Assembly (NCBI GenBank): GCA_022495005.1
Contig: JAGYXB010001862.1
Location: 248,001-312,000, forward strand
Direction of reading: 5' to 3'
DNA from: Rhyacophila brunnea
Taxonomy: Eukaryota > Arthropoda > Insecta > Trichoptera > Rhyacophilidae
Length of the DNA stretch: 64,000 nucleotides
Shown: positions 20,323 through 31,828 of the stretch, piece after piece
How the letters are laid out: each line of letters starts with the position of its first letter
Position numbering within the stretch: position 1 is the first letter of the stretch
Notes under the pieces: generated by a model
The model's database searches: none
Told to the model about the DNA's origin: nothing
The model's input: the letters and a program-made list of their open reading frames with translations, nothing else
Translations under genes and position numbers: made by a program

Positions 20323-23300
20323 CTTTCTTAGCATCGGACGGTTGTTCCGAGTATGAATGAACCAACTATAGAACTAATGTTTCAGTACAAACGAATCACA
20401 TCTTTCAAGACCAAATAAGATCTTCTCCCATTTCTGTAATCCTGATTTACCCGTTTAGGTATTTCTTTTTGTAAAATAGCTGATGATGGTAGTATATTAT
20501 GAAAAACGATGGATGTGTCACGTTCCTTCCTATATTTAGCAAATAACTATGCTGTCTATAATTGACTATACATTTTTTATTTTTAAAATTTAAATGTTAA
20601 AACCGTTTGATAGGTAGGTATCTCTTATTTAAGAATCTGAAGCCTGAAAGATCAATATGAAAACATAAAATATACACCTTTAGCTATCGTTTACTATCAT
20701 ATTAACTGTGCTATATATTGTCATGATGTGCGCCAATATTTATTTATAGTTCCAATAACATAGTCACAAAAATTGTTTAAAAACAGTCAATATTAACCAA
20801 GTTTATGATATTATTGTTTTGATTTTGCTTACATAATTATATAGAAATAATATAATTACTGAATTCAAATTATTTCATACTTTAAAAATCTAATACGGTA
20901 CTCAAAATCAATATTATATTGATTAATATTTTGTAGTTACTATCGTGATGTATTTTAATAATTAAATGAAATAATATGTTATAATACCTATGTCTGGAAA
21001 AGTTTTTATATATTTTTGTAAGTATACTTTATGTTTTAAAAAAATAGTGCAAATTATTTTATTATTGACAGTTTATTCTGTTCTCCTCAGACAAATCAAA
21101 GAAAACCGAAATAATTGTCTTTAATGCTATGAACATTTTTAAGCTATACTTCTATGCTCAATATCATTACAAATAAGCTCATTTAATACTCTTCAGATGA
21201 ATATACCATAAGGGTGTTGATTTTACATTTTAGTAAATAACATAAATACCTCCCTACATTTTTTCGACTTATACGTGATGTAAATGAGAACTCTGCCATT
21301 CTTGGTAGTATTGACTCGTGTGTCCCTGATAAATATCTTAGATATCGGGAGCATCAGTTGTTGGTTCTCCCGAGGAGCAGAAATAACCTGCCATTGGTGA
21401 TGCCAATTGAGAGGGGAATAACTCTTTTCAACCAGATCGCTTCGGATGTTGATATATTCCATCTACGTGAGATGAGTATAGGTGGACGTTGTTTAATAAA
21501 CTCTTAAAATAGGGTCAACTTAGCTCATTCGTATAAATTTGAATTGTTATAATCTTTAATCGTAAAAAATACGTGAAACGTATGGATGTAGGTACTGAAT
21601 TTAAGCTTCGTAAAATAGCAGTGACAGTTTTATATACGAGTACAAGAGGACCCGAGGCACTTATATGTTTGGGGGACCACTTAAGGCGATGACAGGTTTG
21701 GAGACCTTTTGCATCTTTATCCTATGCAATAAACCACCATTAAGCGTTACATACAAGAATAAAGCAAGTGCCAAGTGTTTTATATGGATTTTTAATGGTT
21801 TGATTGATTTTATACATGCGTACATTTAATACTCTTAACTTAAAGTTATGTAAATTCAGACACACTTAAGTGCATGTCGAATTGGGTAACTGCTCCTGAG
21901 ACATTACAAGTCATAAAAAATACTGATGCTTCATACCCAAATGTACGGTTCCGTGATATACACTATTAATACCGGGTGTAGTCCGAGGTAGGTGTGGTTT
22001 AGTGGGGAATCAACTAATAAATGATTATAATATATACCTAATACGGGTTGTGAAACATTCGCATTTTTCAAAAAAAATGGTACTTTATGACTTTTATCTG
22101 TTTTAACGCCACGTTTTTTTCGCCACTGTAGAGCAGTATTACCTGTTGGTTTCAGGGTATTTAAATTTATGTATATTATGTTAAAACAAAAGCAGCCTGC
22201 GTATACTGTTTAATACAAAAAAATACTCAATAAAAATGGCAGTATGCGACTTATACAGACTTAATAAAAAGTTTTATTCGCAAGAAAATTATTCTAGTTA
22301 AGGGATTTGATTTTTTTGTAAAGGGCCAGCTGGGAGTGTAGAAAACAATGTTGCTGACGAGAAAAAAGTAACTAAAGGATAATAAATCTTTTTCTGAGAA
22401 ATACTTATGTTGATTTCGCAATCCATAAAATACTTACATCGATGGTAATTACTAATTACGCAGTCTGAGTTGATTGACGTGAGGTCTATCACGGCTCGCC
22501 AGATGTGTTTCGAAAAGACTATTAAAAACAATTTTTACAAAATGGCTAACATAGTAATGTTTTATCATAAAAATAAATGATAAAAAAATTATAAAGGCAG
22601 TACGTAGCTGCATATCGTTAGGCCCAACAAGGCGTATTTTTCCGTTCGTGCCACTCCATAATTGGTTTACAAGGAGCGGCGTGTGCTCGCCGCGTCATGT
22701 TTTTTCGCGACTAATAACTCTGTCCACGCTAAACGTTTTGTATTATGCGTTCTTAAAAATGCATCAAATACCAACCATGTTTTAATAGGCTAACCATTTT
22801 TATTCTACCAAATGACAAACTAAATGTGGTAAAGAAATGCAAAAAGCTCCACTATATTGCCTACTAGATTGCTAATGGAATCAAAACTTCACTGTTAATA
22901 ATTTTATTAAGCAGCTTATCGATGAATTTGACATAACTATGGCATTATTTTTCATAATGGAATAATAATAATGATTTGTTATAAAAAAATATGTGTATTT
23001 TTTTAATACGTAGGTATGTATGTATTTAGTCCAATCAAGTATGATTTAGTGAATAAATACATCACGGTTGCATGTATCCATCAATCTATTTGTATTCCTG
23101 AAAATGTATATTGACCAAGATTATGATACAGAGTGCTTTAGTGTTTTAGAAGCCAGAATATTGATAATATAGTTATTTAAAAATGGCCACTATAATATCC
23201 AAGATGGCCGCCATAGTAGGTCATTCCTATCAAACATTGAAAGCTAAGTCTTTTTTGTTGCTTTTGTCCGAATAATAATATCAATAGTGCAATGCAAAAT

Positions 23301-24640
23301 TGGCGTAGGTACCTAAGGGATATTTTGGCGACCAATTGTTATATATAATATTATACATAGTTACATTGTTTAGAAAAATATCTTAAGCGTTTAATAAGTG
23401 CGCCAACAAGCACTATTCCGTGACAAAATTAAACTGTTTTTTATGTACAGTAATTTCCGAAAATATGACAAAACTAATACACTTGTTCTTTTAAATTATC
23501 ACTTAAGTACATCCTTTTAACTTACCAATCTCGATATAGTACCTAATATACAACCGTATAATGTTGTAGGTATTAATGTACCTATACTTATGTAAGAAGA
23601 AAAAACACAAAATAATAACACAGTGGTTCATAACTGCGTCCAGAGACGTACCAAGCGGTGATGATAGTGGTGCGAAACACTCAGGTGGCAGGATTAATGG
23701 GGCGACAAAAGTGCGAACAGCACACATTTATAATATTGATTTTATTAAAAATATATGTTATTAAATTGTATAAACTGAATCTTATGATAAAATACGTACA
23801 TAAGTACGTTGCCTACTGTCGATGGGGGCACATGAGCGACAAATCAAAGAGTTAAAGTGAAATAAACAAATATTACCTATATGTATTCTTATTTTTTAGG
23901 CGTTAACATTTCTTATCTATAACTAATTAATCACAGAAATTATTGTATCCAGAAACATTCTTTTAAAGTGCCAATAAGATGGATCAGTGTCATAACGTAA
24001 TAAAAAAAACATATCTGCACACACATCATGTTTGTATACTAAGGCGCCAGAAAATAAACTCATAGTCATAAAGGTACAACATAATATGAAGAAAAAGCAA
24101 CTTGTCTAATAAGTTTGTTTCACGGATAATAAAAAAGTTGCCTGCGGCTCAATTATCTTTTACCTATACATTTTTTTTTTTTAATTTTACTCAATATTGT
24201 CACTAGGTACATGTTTAAATTCAGAATGTTATAATATAATATTAAAATAATATATTATTAATACGTGAAATTTGCATATTGGTATTTTTTTAAAATTTCC
24301 ACTGAAAATATTTTATTTTGTCTGGAGGGAGGGTTGAGAGTTTTCAGCTTACATCCAGATGGCAATCACCTTTGGCGTAGTTCTAATAATTTTAAAAGCA
24401 CCGATAAATAAATATTAACAAAACATACATTTTTTATTCAATACTTCCTACACAGTAAGTCAACATTAATAATGAACTAACTAGAAGTAAGTAGCATATT
24501 TGAATATTTAACTAACTGTAAGATTAGTCAAGTAATTTACTGATGTTTTCGCTTTCCATTACTACGAGAATAATAAACTGGATAACTTGTCCGAAAATAA
24601 AGTTTACTCTTAGAAGTATTACGCTCATTACACGGGTGAG
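20323..24640. other. Long non-coding stretch with one weak exon candidate
   Basis: Mostly AT-rich, with no recognised transposon boundary. The minus-strand frame 21223-21462 is noted separately. An AAGATGGCCGCC word at 23202-23213 resembles a YY1-type site. A plus-strand frame at 23576-23764 has no recognisable domain. Nothing else is supported. Confidence 0.4.
21240..21450 (-). CDS. Weak candidate exon, protein unknown
   Basis: The minus-strand frame opens with ATGGAATATATCAACATC just after an acceptor-like ATCTCACGTAG. It stays open for about 70 codons of mixed composition (for example NWHHQWQVISAPRENQQLML) before a possible donor GAG|GTATTT near 21244. The codon mix is more protein-like than the AT-rich surroundings. 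No family is recognised and there is no supporting neighbour. It may equally be a decayed repeat-encoded protein. Confidence 0.18.
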
Positions 24641-24648
24641 GGACTTAC

Positions 24649-24749
24649 TTGAACTGGTATTCGCTGGCCTGCTGGTCTTGTGTATTTTGCCCAAGACAGG
24701 TATCTGGTTGCTGGCGATTACGTATCGAACCGGCTGGATATTATTGTCT
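24649..24749 (-). CDS. Candidate internal coding exon (101 nt)
   Basis: On the minus strand, a pyrimidine-containing acceptor ACCTCTACAG ends at 24750. It is followed by 101 nt that stay open in one frame and then a strong donor, GTAAGT, with the intron starting at 24648. The frame gives 33 codons, including DNNIQPVRYVIASNQIPVL and GKIHKTSRPANTSS. It begins one base into a codon and ends one base into the next. The composition is coding-like and the exon length is typical of insects. No protein family is recognised. Flanking exons of the same gene were not found in the window, which would need long introns. A repeat-borne reading frame is the main alternative. Confidence 0.35.
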
Positions 24750-25011
24750 CTGTAGAGGTTTGTGTTTATGAGCTGTTTGTACGACAAAGTGTGCATCTTG
24801 CATCAGATTTCGATGCAATCGCATTTTTCTCAATAAAACTATAATCAAACTGCGTTTTTCGTAACAAATAGTTTTTCTCGCTATACAGCTGTCTTGCCAC
24901 GGAATGTACCTAACTACCTTCCTATCACAAATTATATAAATATTTAATTGTATCTACATATTGTAAAGAAATATACACAATTTGGAAACACCTCAGATAT
25001 TACACACAACT

Positions 25012-25100
25012 TAAAAAAAAAATACAACGGCTAGCGGAATTGAACCCGCGTTTACTGGATTACGTCGAAATTAACTAATAGTATTTACATCTGAAACGTT
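25012..25100 (-). repeat. tRNA-derived SINE-like head
   Basis: On the minus strand, GGGTTCAATTCCGCTAGCCG contains a near-perfect B box followed by TTGTATTTTTTTTT. This mirrors the end of the 18150-18285 SINE (GTGTATTTTTTTT). The A-box side is decayed. It is a SINE relic and not a functional tRNA. Confidence 0.55.
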
Positions 25101-26700
25101 TAACAAATTGAGTTATTTTTGGAAATCGGCTTTTGCGGTTTCAATTAAATTCAAATTATGTTCAATAAAGAATATTGTGCATTATTCGTTGAAAAAAATA
25201 TTTATTTTCATGAGAGATTATTATTAATTACAAATTCAAGACGTCGACAATTTTACATGAAAAATATAAAACAAAATAAGTATCTATCTTAAAATATAAA
25301 AAACAGGGTTTTAAAAAAATATAAAAAATATAGGTATATATCCTACCTACCAAGTGAACTAAATAGATCATATTTTAAGAATTTATAACATAATATTTTC
25401 ATTCATCCTCACGCAAGTGGAATATATCAATGTCCGAAAATTACTGTTGTACTCCTAATATACATAACCAATGGCATTATAACGTGTTTTAATCAACAAG
25501 ACTTTAGTTGACTTTTCTCTTACAATATTGAGTGTTATTGAGAACTTTACAAATGTATTTGAATGTATTTTATTATAATCATCTTAATTAAAGCTCTCCA
25601 TCCTCCTTTGATTGGTACCCGCATTCATCTGAGTCCGGCCAATATGTTTTACACAATTTACCTACCGGAACCCTACCTTATTACTATGAAATTAACTAAT
25701 AGATAGTCAAAACTGAAGTAGGAATAAAGATGAGTACTTATTCTTGGCACCTACCTTGATTTAAGACACAAAAGCCAGTCTCCAATATTAATAAAATTTG
25801 ATAATTTGATGATTCTATATTGGTTGATTACATCAACTTATATTTCAGAATAACGTAAAAAAACTATCGCAATCTACACCCAACGATACTCCTATCATCC
25901 AATATCCACCTTAAGACAAGTCATTAGCATACATAGGATGTCCTGGGTGTCCTTTGGTCCCACGGATTCTCACTGCATCGTGACATCACGATCTGCTTAC
26001 CTGTACGCTACTGGTCGAGTTATTTCTGTGGATTTTAAGTAAAACAGTCGCATCCTACAAAGTATGCTAGCACTAGCAAGTAACTTACACTCTACACGGC
26101 TCAGGGTTTTAATTGAACATACTGGATATTGTCACTTTCAATGACGCGGATTCTTCAGGTGTCACAAGTAGGTACTCAGTTGGATTTGTTAACACACATG
26201 TGGAGTTAATAACACATATTACCATTGTTAGTAATGTAATTAACCTTTTCTCTTGGTGAGCGTATAGTTATAACGGCATGCTGTTCTTCAGCGCATTCTT
26301 CATCGCAAAGCCAAAATTTTCCATGTGTGTGTCAATAGATGCGTTCTACAAAAGTTTAAAATGAGATTTTGCATGCACATGCAAGACAAGATAAAAGGTT
26401 AGCTGAAAACTATGACTTAAGGCTTTTTCAATAATATTATATGAGGCTGTAAGTTTCAAACTCAGTAATCTCTATATTTTTCCAATTTGAGATAATCGCA
26501 AAAACCGCCAAGCACATTTAGGTAAGTACTAAAATTTAAAAAAAATCATGTTAAAAGTCAGTCATTAAATACATTATATAAAAAATGGCAACTGGTGAAT
26601 ATAAATGAGTTTGCTGTAAATTTATGATTTAGTTATATTCAACTAACAAACGGAGTTGGATTAGATATTTTATGAATATACATCCTAGGTATGATAGAAA
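25101..26700. other. Non-coding DNA
   Basis: AT-rich, with a less AT-rich segment at about 25900-26300. No coding region or repeat boundary is recognised. Confidence 0.45.
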
Positions 26701-26704
26701 AGAA

Positions 26705-28538
26705 GTGCCCACCACCACCCGTCATATATGCACAACCGTGGATATGCTCGGCCGCTTTCTATGACGCTTTAAACGTGTCTGAAAGAAGTGGTTTTAAGTG
26801 CTCATTCCGTCCCGAGACGGAGCCGCACGGGACTGATGCTGCAACCATGCACCGTAGTGCTTAAAGAAGAAAGTTAAGAAAGAAAATGTTTGTTTTTTGG
26901 ACTGGCTCTGCTGTCCGCTGACGTTAAGCGCTTTGTGTACCCGCATACTGAGTATCACGAATTGAAATGGATGAGTCTACAGAAGGGTCGGGACTATCCC
27001 GCTCCCCATACGATGCTGCGAATTTCTCAAATGCCGCAAAATTGTCCTCGGTTGCTACCAGATCTCCACGACCAATTGGGCCCGTGTGAGGACGTACCCT
27101 GGCAAACAGCTCCGCTCGTTCGAATTCCATAAGCGGGCAATCCCAGAGGATGTGTTCAACATCTTGGTGGTCATGCCCGCAGGTACAACCTGGCCCATCT
27201 ACTATCAAGCCAAACTCGTGGAGTCTGGCGGCGAAGTTGCCATGGCCGGTGAGGAACTGGCTAATCCAGTGCGAAGGTTGGAGTCTTCTAGTTTGGTGCC
27301 TGCAGAATACGTCTGGGAAAAAACGGTAAGTGTGCCGCCCCTTGGGGGAGGTGGTCCACCTCGCCTGCCATGCCGCAAATGCGGTCTTGTACACAATGTC
27401 ACTTACAGTCTTCCTGTAAGGAACGTCCTCGGACCTCTGCGGTGGTGTCAGATGGACACCGGCGAGTGTTGTGCTGATCCCCCTCAAGAGGAGGGTGATC
27501 GATCCTTTGACTTGGACGTGCAAATCGAGGGGTAGCACCCCCGCGAGTACGGCAAGCGCGTCAGTAGAAGTTGTGCGGTAGGCTTTGGTAAGCGAGATCA
27601 GCGCAAAACGCTGCCCGCTTAATAGTGCGCGTCTCACGAGAGTTAAGGAGTTTACTCGGGAATGCCAAATGCTGGAGGCGTAACCGGCAATTCCCATGAA
27701 AATTGCGCCGTATGTAACCTTAAGGACTCTAGGCTTAGGTCCCCAATTGCTGCCCGCCATTTAGGCCATTCTCTGATAGACCGAATTGGACTTAGAGACG
27801 GCCGTCTTGGCGTGGTGAACGAAAGACAGCTTGTCATCAAGAATTACTCCCAGATACGTAACCCTTTCGGAGAAACGCACTGAGGTCTGGCCAAAACGAA
27901 CCGTGGGCGGCCGTCGAGTTATGTTGACCCGAGAACTACCCCTGAGGAGGACAGCTTCCGTCTTGCTCAGGGCAAAGGTTAGCTTGTTCAGCAACCCCCA
28001 ATTAAGGATTCTGCCCAAGGCGTCCGTGGCTGCACGCTAAAGTGCCGGCCGGCTCGTCGCCCCAACAAGCAGTAGCAAGTCGTCGGCGTACGCAACGAGC
28101 GTGCAGCCCGGAGGTAATGGCAGGAACAGAACGTCGTCAAACAGTATGTTCCACAAAAGGGGTCCCAGGACGGAGCCCTGGGGACACCTCATGGTGGTCC
28201 TCCTGTGAATCAGGCTGGGGCCGGAGTCGTAGGTATCTCCCTATTGCTGAAGTAGCTTTGAACCAAAACAAAGAGGTCCCCGGGGATCTGTCTCAGCCGA
28301 AGCTTTACCAGAACTAAGGGCCACCACGCAGTATCAAATGCGCCCGCGATGTCGAGAAAAATCCCGGCAACGAGGTCCTTGCCAGAGCTCTCCACAGAAT
28401 CGATCACAAAGCGAATCGCATCCTCGGTGGACTTTCCGGGTCTAAGCCCAAATTGTCTTTGCGAGATTGGACAGTTTTCCGACAGGTGGGACTCAATCCT
28501 GCTGTTTATCAATCTTTCAGGTACGATGGAAAAGTAAG
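26705..28538 (-). mobile_element. 5'-truncated R1-clade non-LTR retrotransposon
   Basis: A minus-strand LINE fragment. Its 5' end lies inside the reverse transcriptase domain near 28538, the truncation left by incomplete target-primed reverse transcription. It keeps the rest of the RT domain, the C-terminal zinc knuckle and probably about 200 bp of 3' UTR down to about 26705. R1-type elements insert into specific sites, often rDNA or telomere repeats. No such target is seen here, so this is a dispersed member or a misplaced copy. The exact 3' end is uncertain. Confidence 0.8.
26924..28535 (-). pseudogene. R1-type reverse transcriptase, C-terminal part (broken)
   Basis: This is part of ORF2 of an R1-clade LINE, which copies element RNA into DNA at the nick site. 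Reading 28535 down, segments appear in order. First come SIVPERLINSRIE and RQFGLRPGKSTEDAI, then the FLDIAGAFD palm motif with its catalytic Asp. Next is CPQGSVLGPLLWN (motif C/5 region, preceding Gly changed to Arg). The YADD catalytic box follows at 28079-28090, and then thumb sequence. The C-terminal knuckle CTCGHDHQDVEHILWDCP lies at 27133-27192. The frame shifts once near 28240. In-frame stops are TAG at 28037-28039 and TAA at 27761-27763. The N-terminal endonuclease is missing. It is inactive despite an intact YADD box. Confidence 0.85.
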
Positions 28539-29200
28539 AATCAGAAAAAAAAATATGAAAACGAACGATGGAACCGAACCGAAAAATGGAAAAAAAACGA
28601 CTTTAATCGCCGCATATTAGAGACTACATAATTATCAGAAAATCTATAAACAGTATCTTTATACAGTATTTTTAAGCTACAAAGATGTGTCCAAGATATT
28701 TCTGATGTATATTTTCAGGTTTAAGTATTTATAAAAAAATTTAGCACAACATTGTAAATCGATAATGTAGTTTATAAGTATGTACTGATTAATTTAAAAT
28801 TCTTCTTTGAAAAGTCTGTACAAAAGTACTTTGTCAATAAAATAAGAAGTACCTACAGCATTATTGTCAAATTATTATTTTAAAATTTATGGGTTAAGCA
28901 TCAAACATAATATTACCTATTAGAAAGACAACATTGGAATTTTCGGTGCTACTGATATTACCACAAAGGTCACAGCACCCACGTTAAAGACGAAGGGTTT
29001 CAACCATCTCACGTTTGAATGCGAAAAAATATTAGATTGTGTAGCCTGTTGTAATATTCTCAGAATAAATTTCTGGCCATTATCATTTTTAATGGATATG
29101 CTTTGATAATTAAAAAAGCATCTCGAGGCAACGGTGTAAGTAGCTCTATTGTGGTCCTCTGAGCGGCGCACAGTAGCCGGAAACTTATTAAAAACTCCGC
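28539..29200. other. AT-rich DNA with a protein-like minus-strand frame
   Basis: The minus-strand frame at 28920-29171 reads with balanced composition (for example RWLKPFVFNVGAVTFVV). It is followed by two stops and preceded by CpG-containing sequence. It resembles a protein encoded by a dispersed repeat, but no family is named with confidence. The rest is AT-rich. Confidence 0.25.
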
Positions 29201-29204
29201 GTCA

Positions 29205-29234
29205 CACCGTAGCTTTTGATATCATGCTACGGTG
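29205..29234. repeat. 9-bp inverted repeat (hairpin)
   Basis: CACCGTAGC (29205-29213) and GCTACGGTG (29226-29234) are exact inverse complements around a 12-nt spacer. The hairpin lies just upstream of the large foldback at 29260-29418. Confidence 0.6.
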
Positions 29235-29259
29235 ACCATAATTTACATAAACCATATGT

Positions 29260-29418
29260 TACATAAAATAGTATTCTTTTAAATCTCTTGATTTAATGTT
29301 TTAGAATATAGTCATATTTCAGTACATCCACGTAACACCATTGCACATGGATGTACTGAAGTATGACTATATTCTAAAACATTAGATCGAGAGGTTTAAA
29401 AGAATACTATTTTATGTA
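29260..29418. mobile_element. Near-perfect 74-bp foldback hairpin
   Basis: The arms 29260-29333 and 29345-29418 are reverse complements at 69 of 74 positions with no gaps and an 11-nt loop. Four of the five differences are T on the left arm facing G on the right arm. In a plus-strand transcript these would be U-G pairs, so the RNA hairpin would have one true mismatch. It fits a palindromic MITE that may also make a long hairpin RNA. No target duplication was identified. Confidence 0.8.
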
Positions 29419-30234
29419 GGTAATACTTTATGCAGTCATCAAATGTTTAAAATAAATATAAAGTATAATAAGGCTTCAAAATTATATAAATAGATTATCT
29501 ACAACGTTAAAAGATTGTTCAGGCGTATGCTCTGAAAATACCATAAAATCTCCATTTTGACCTACGTGGCGCATGTGGGCCGTTAATACGGTTTAAATTG
29601 TAAGTTATCAAAAAATGTCTCAAATTGCAAGCTTCGTATTTTTTCGCTATGTGCCTCTGGTAGGTAGAGGATTTGTCTTAACGTAAATTCTAAATTTTAA
29701 AATGACATAAGAAAATATTAAGTATGTTAATCGGGTCGTTAAAGAAAATAAATGATAGATGTGATATCATAATAATATCATAATAGTTTGACAGATGACT
29801 GAAAATATTGTCACATGGTATTTTTTCTAGTTTCCAATACTCTTATAGCGATATCAATAGGGGAACAACTCAAAATTTAAAGGTTTTGAGTTAATAATGC
29901 CATTCGATGTAGAATAATCTTCTCTTTATAATTTAGCAAAAAAAATAATCAAAAATTTCTTTAATGTGTCATAAAATCGAATAACCCTTTCTGAGGTTAA
30001 TCAGCAATTCCGTTATATAATCAAATTTATTGGTTAATTCTTTATTAAAATGTACAATTTCATTGTGCATTGATGAATTCCACTAAATTAAATATAAAAA
30101 AAACATACACTTTCATCGAAATCAAGGCGTTAAAATTAAAATGAGAATTGCTGCAAAAAATTCAAACGCCATTATCTTGGAACAAGGTTTTATGAGTTGT
30201 TCCCCTATTGAACTGGGGTATCGATAGGTACTTT
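29419..30234. other. AT-rich non-coding DNA
   Basis: No coding region or repeat is recognised. Confidence 0.5.
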
Positions 30235-30415
30235 ATGTTCGTTTATCTAACATTTATGGTCACCGCACAGTCAGTCATACTCCCAAATATATCGGACATT
30301 ATTAACCAGCCCTCTATGATTTTCCTAGTAAATAGTTATTGTCGGACAAGTCTTTTACAAGTCGAGTTACGTTGGCTCGGAATATTCGACAAGAATGAAG
30401 AATGTGCTCACGTAG
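30235..30415 (+). CDS. Candidate first coding exon, possible secreted or membrane protein
   Basis: The frame starts at ATG 30235 and runs 60 codons plus one base to a strong donor, TAG|GTAAGC, at 30416. The N-terminus is hydrophobic (MFVYLTFMVTAQS), compatible with a signal peptide, although it lacks a basic residue. It is followed by ISDIINQPSMIFLVNSYC and LRWLGIFDKNEECAHV, whose composition is coding-like with spaced cysteines. The open frame continues into the putative intron to 30534, weakening the splice call. No family is recognised. No downstream exon was found here. The donor overlaps the genome-wide TAGGTA word, so it may be chance. Confidence 0.3.
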
Positions 30416-30419
30416 GTAA

Positions 30420-31680
30420 GCAGAGCAGCCGGGAGCTCATCTTTGTTTCCAATTCATTGGAATTCGACACAAACGAAAATAGCGCGTCATCGTTACCCAT
30501 TGTGCGTCGGTATGTGTTTGAAATTTTACGATAAAGCTATATTCACGCCGCCATTAATACGATTTATTATACGATGATTTGATTAATAATTGAAATATAA
30601 AATGTCATCGATATATATATGACTATTATAATTAATCGATATTGGAAACGGCAGCAAGCTGTGAATATTTCATCACTTACCAGCGACATCGGAGCGAATG
30701 ATTTATGGATGATATGTGACTTTCATGATAATATTATATCAATTTTATAATAGTATTATGACCTCACTGCCTATTAAATCAATACTCATAATAATATTGA
30801 CGTGTCTGTTATGGCCAGTCAAAATTGCCTCTCGATCAACGTTTTGATTGTTCCATCAGACTTAAACAACAAATATAACTCGTTATCAGACATTCTATCA
30901 ATTCAAAAAATATTAAAATAAATAACGAAACTTCCACAGTATATAAATTACATTATACTCGTAGGTAGATACATATTTGGGTTCAGAAGTTTTAGAAAAT
31001 AACGCACTTGCAACAATTCATCACGACTAGGTAATAGCGGTGTAAATGTGCACATATGATCTAATGCAGGAACATAGGTTGATGTTATGGCTAACAATAT
31101 TAATAAAACAATAATAAAAAAACAATAACAAAATAATAATGTTAATAAAAGGAGAAAATATGGAGACTTTTGTGGTCCACCCAGGAGCGAACATAGTACC
31201 TAATTTACTTTATAGGCTACCGTTATTGCATTGAATTATGTATGAAATCAATACAAAGTAAATTTTACTGTCTGGCAGATTTATAAGACGTCATTGCATG
31301 GGCCCTACAATGGGGGGCCTGGTAGGGGGCCCGGCGTGGCAGGTCGACCATTTAAGTGAGATAAACACACATCACAAAGTTGTCCTGACAGTAAAAAAGT
31401 CGCCTGAGGCGCTATTTCACTTAAACTTAAGTAGTATTAACATTTATAAATATGTGATGCAATTCGATGTGATTGATTTATTTTAATTATTTGAAGGGCG
31501 CTTGTAACGAAACTACTAATGATGTACCTACCTAGTAAGAAATAATATCCAATCTTATCAATTTTGATTTAATTGTTAGTGACAAAGCACTATTGGACGG
31601 ATAATGCGATGTACCTATTAGTAAATTATATGTGTCACCTTTATGATTTTGTTGTGGTAAATACCTGTTTTATTATTCAG
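30420..31680. other. AT-rich non-coding DNA
   Basis: A short GC-richer patch at 31295-31345 (GGGCCCTACAATGGGG) stands out. The plus frame 31298-31486 over it has no recognisable content. Simple AATAATAA-type sequence lies at about 31100-31155. Confidence 0.4.
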
Positions 31681-31715
31681 TTGAAAATGTCCCTTTGAGG
31701 CGGACGAAACGGGTC
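31681..31715 (+). ncRNA. Decayed hammerhead ribozyme-like motif
   Basis: The parts of a small hammerhead appear in order. TTGAAAA stands where the core CUGANGA is expected (C3 to U, G8 to A). A bulged U and stem II GTCC/GGAC (31689-31692 with 31702-31705) close a 9-nt loop. Then come GAAAC (31706-31710), GG, and the cleavage triplet GTC (31713-31715). The two core substitutions should abolish cleavage. The downstream A/T-rich tail (31716-31770) recurs at 13.85 kb. Minimal hammerheads of this form are known in Penelope-like retroelements. Confidence 0.5.
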
Positions 31716-31828
31716 GAAATTTATTAAATAAAAAGTGGAATAAGTACAAAAAATATTTGCGTTTTATTTATAAATCAATAATACAATGCAGTTCTACCAT
31801 GTATTGACAGTTAACACAATAAAAGAAA
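31716..31828 (+). repeat. Retroelement tail plus 57-bp dispersed module
   Basis: After the hammerhead-like motif, GTGGAATAAGTAC and GCGTTTTATTTA match (in inverse orientation) 13850-13895. The module 31772-31828 matches 13923-13979 at 55 of 57 bases. The shared order suggests a common 3' region of one retroelement family, tentatively Penelope-like. Confidence 0.55.

Noticed and set aside
27086..27535. 149-codon plus-strand frame and other frames at 26890-28537
   Set aside because: They lie opposite the R1-type reverse transcriptase on the minus strand, which has recognisable RT motifs and a zinc knuckle. The plus-strand frames are shadows.
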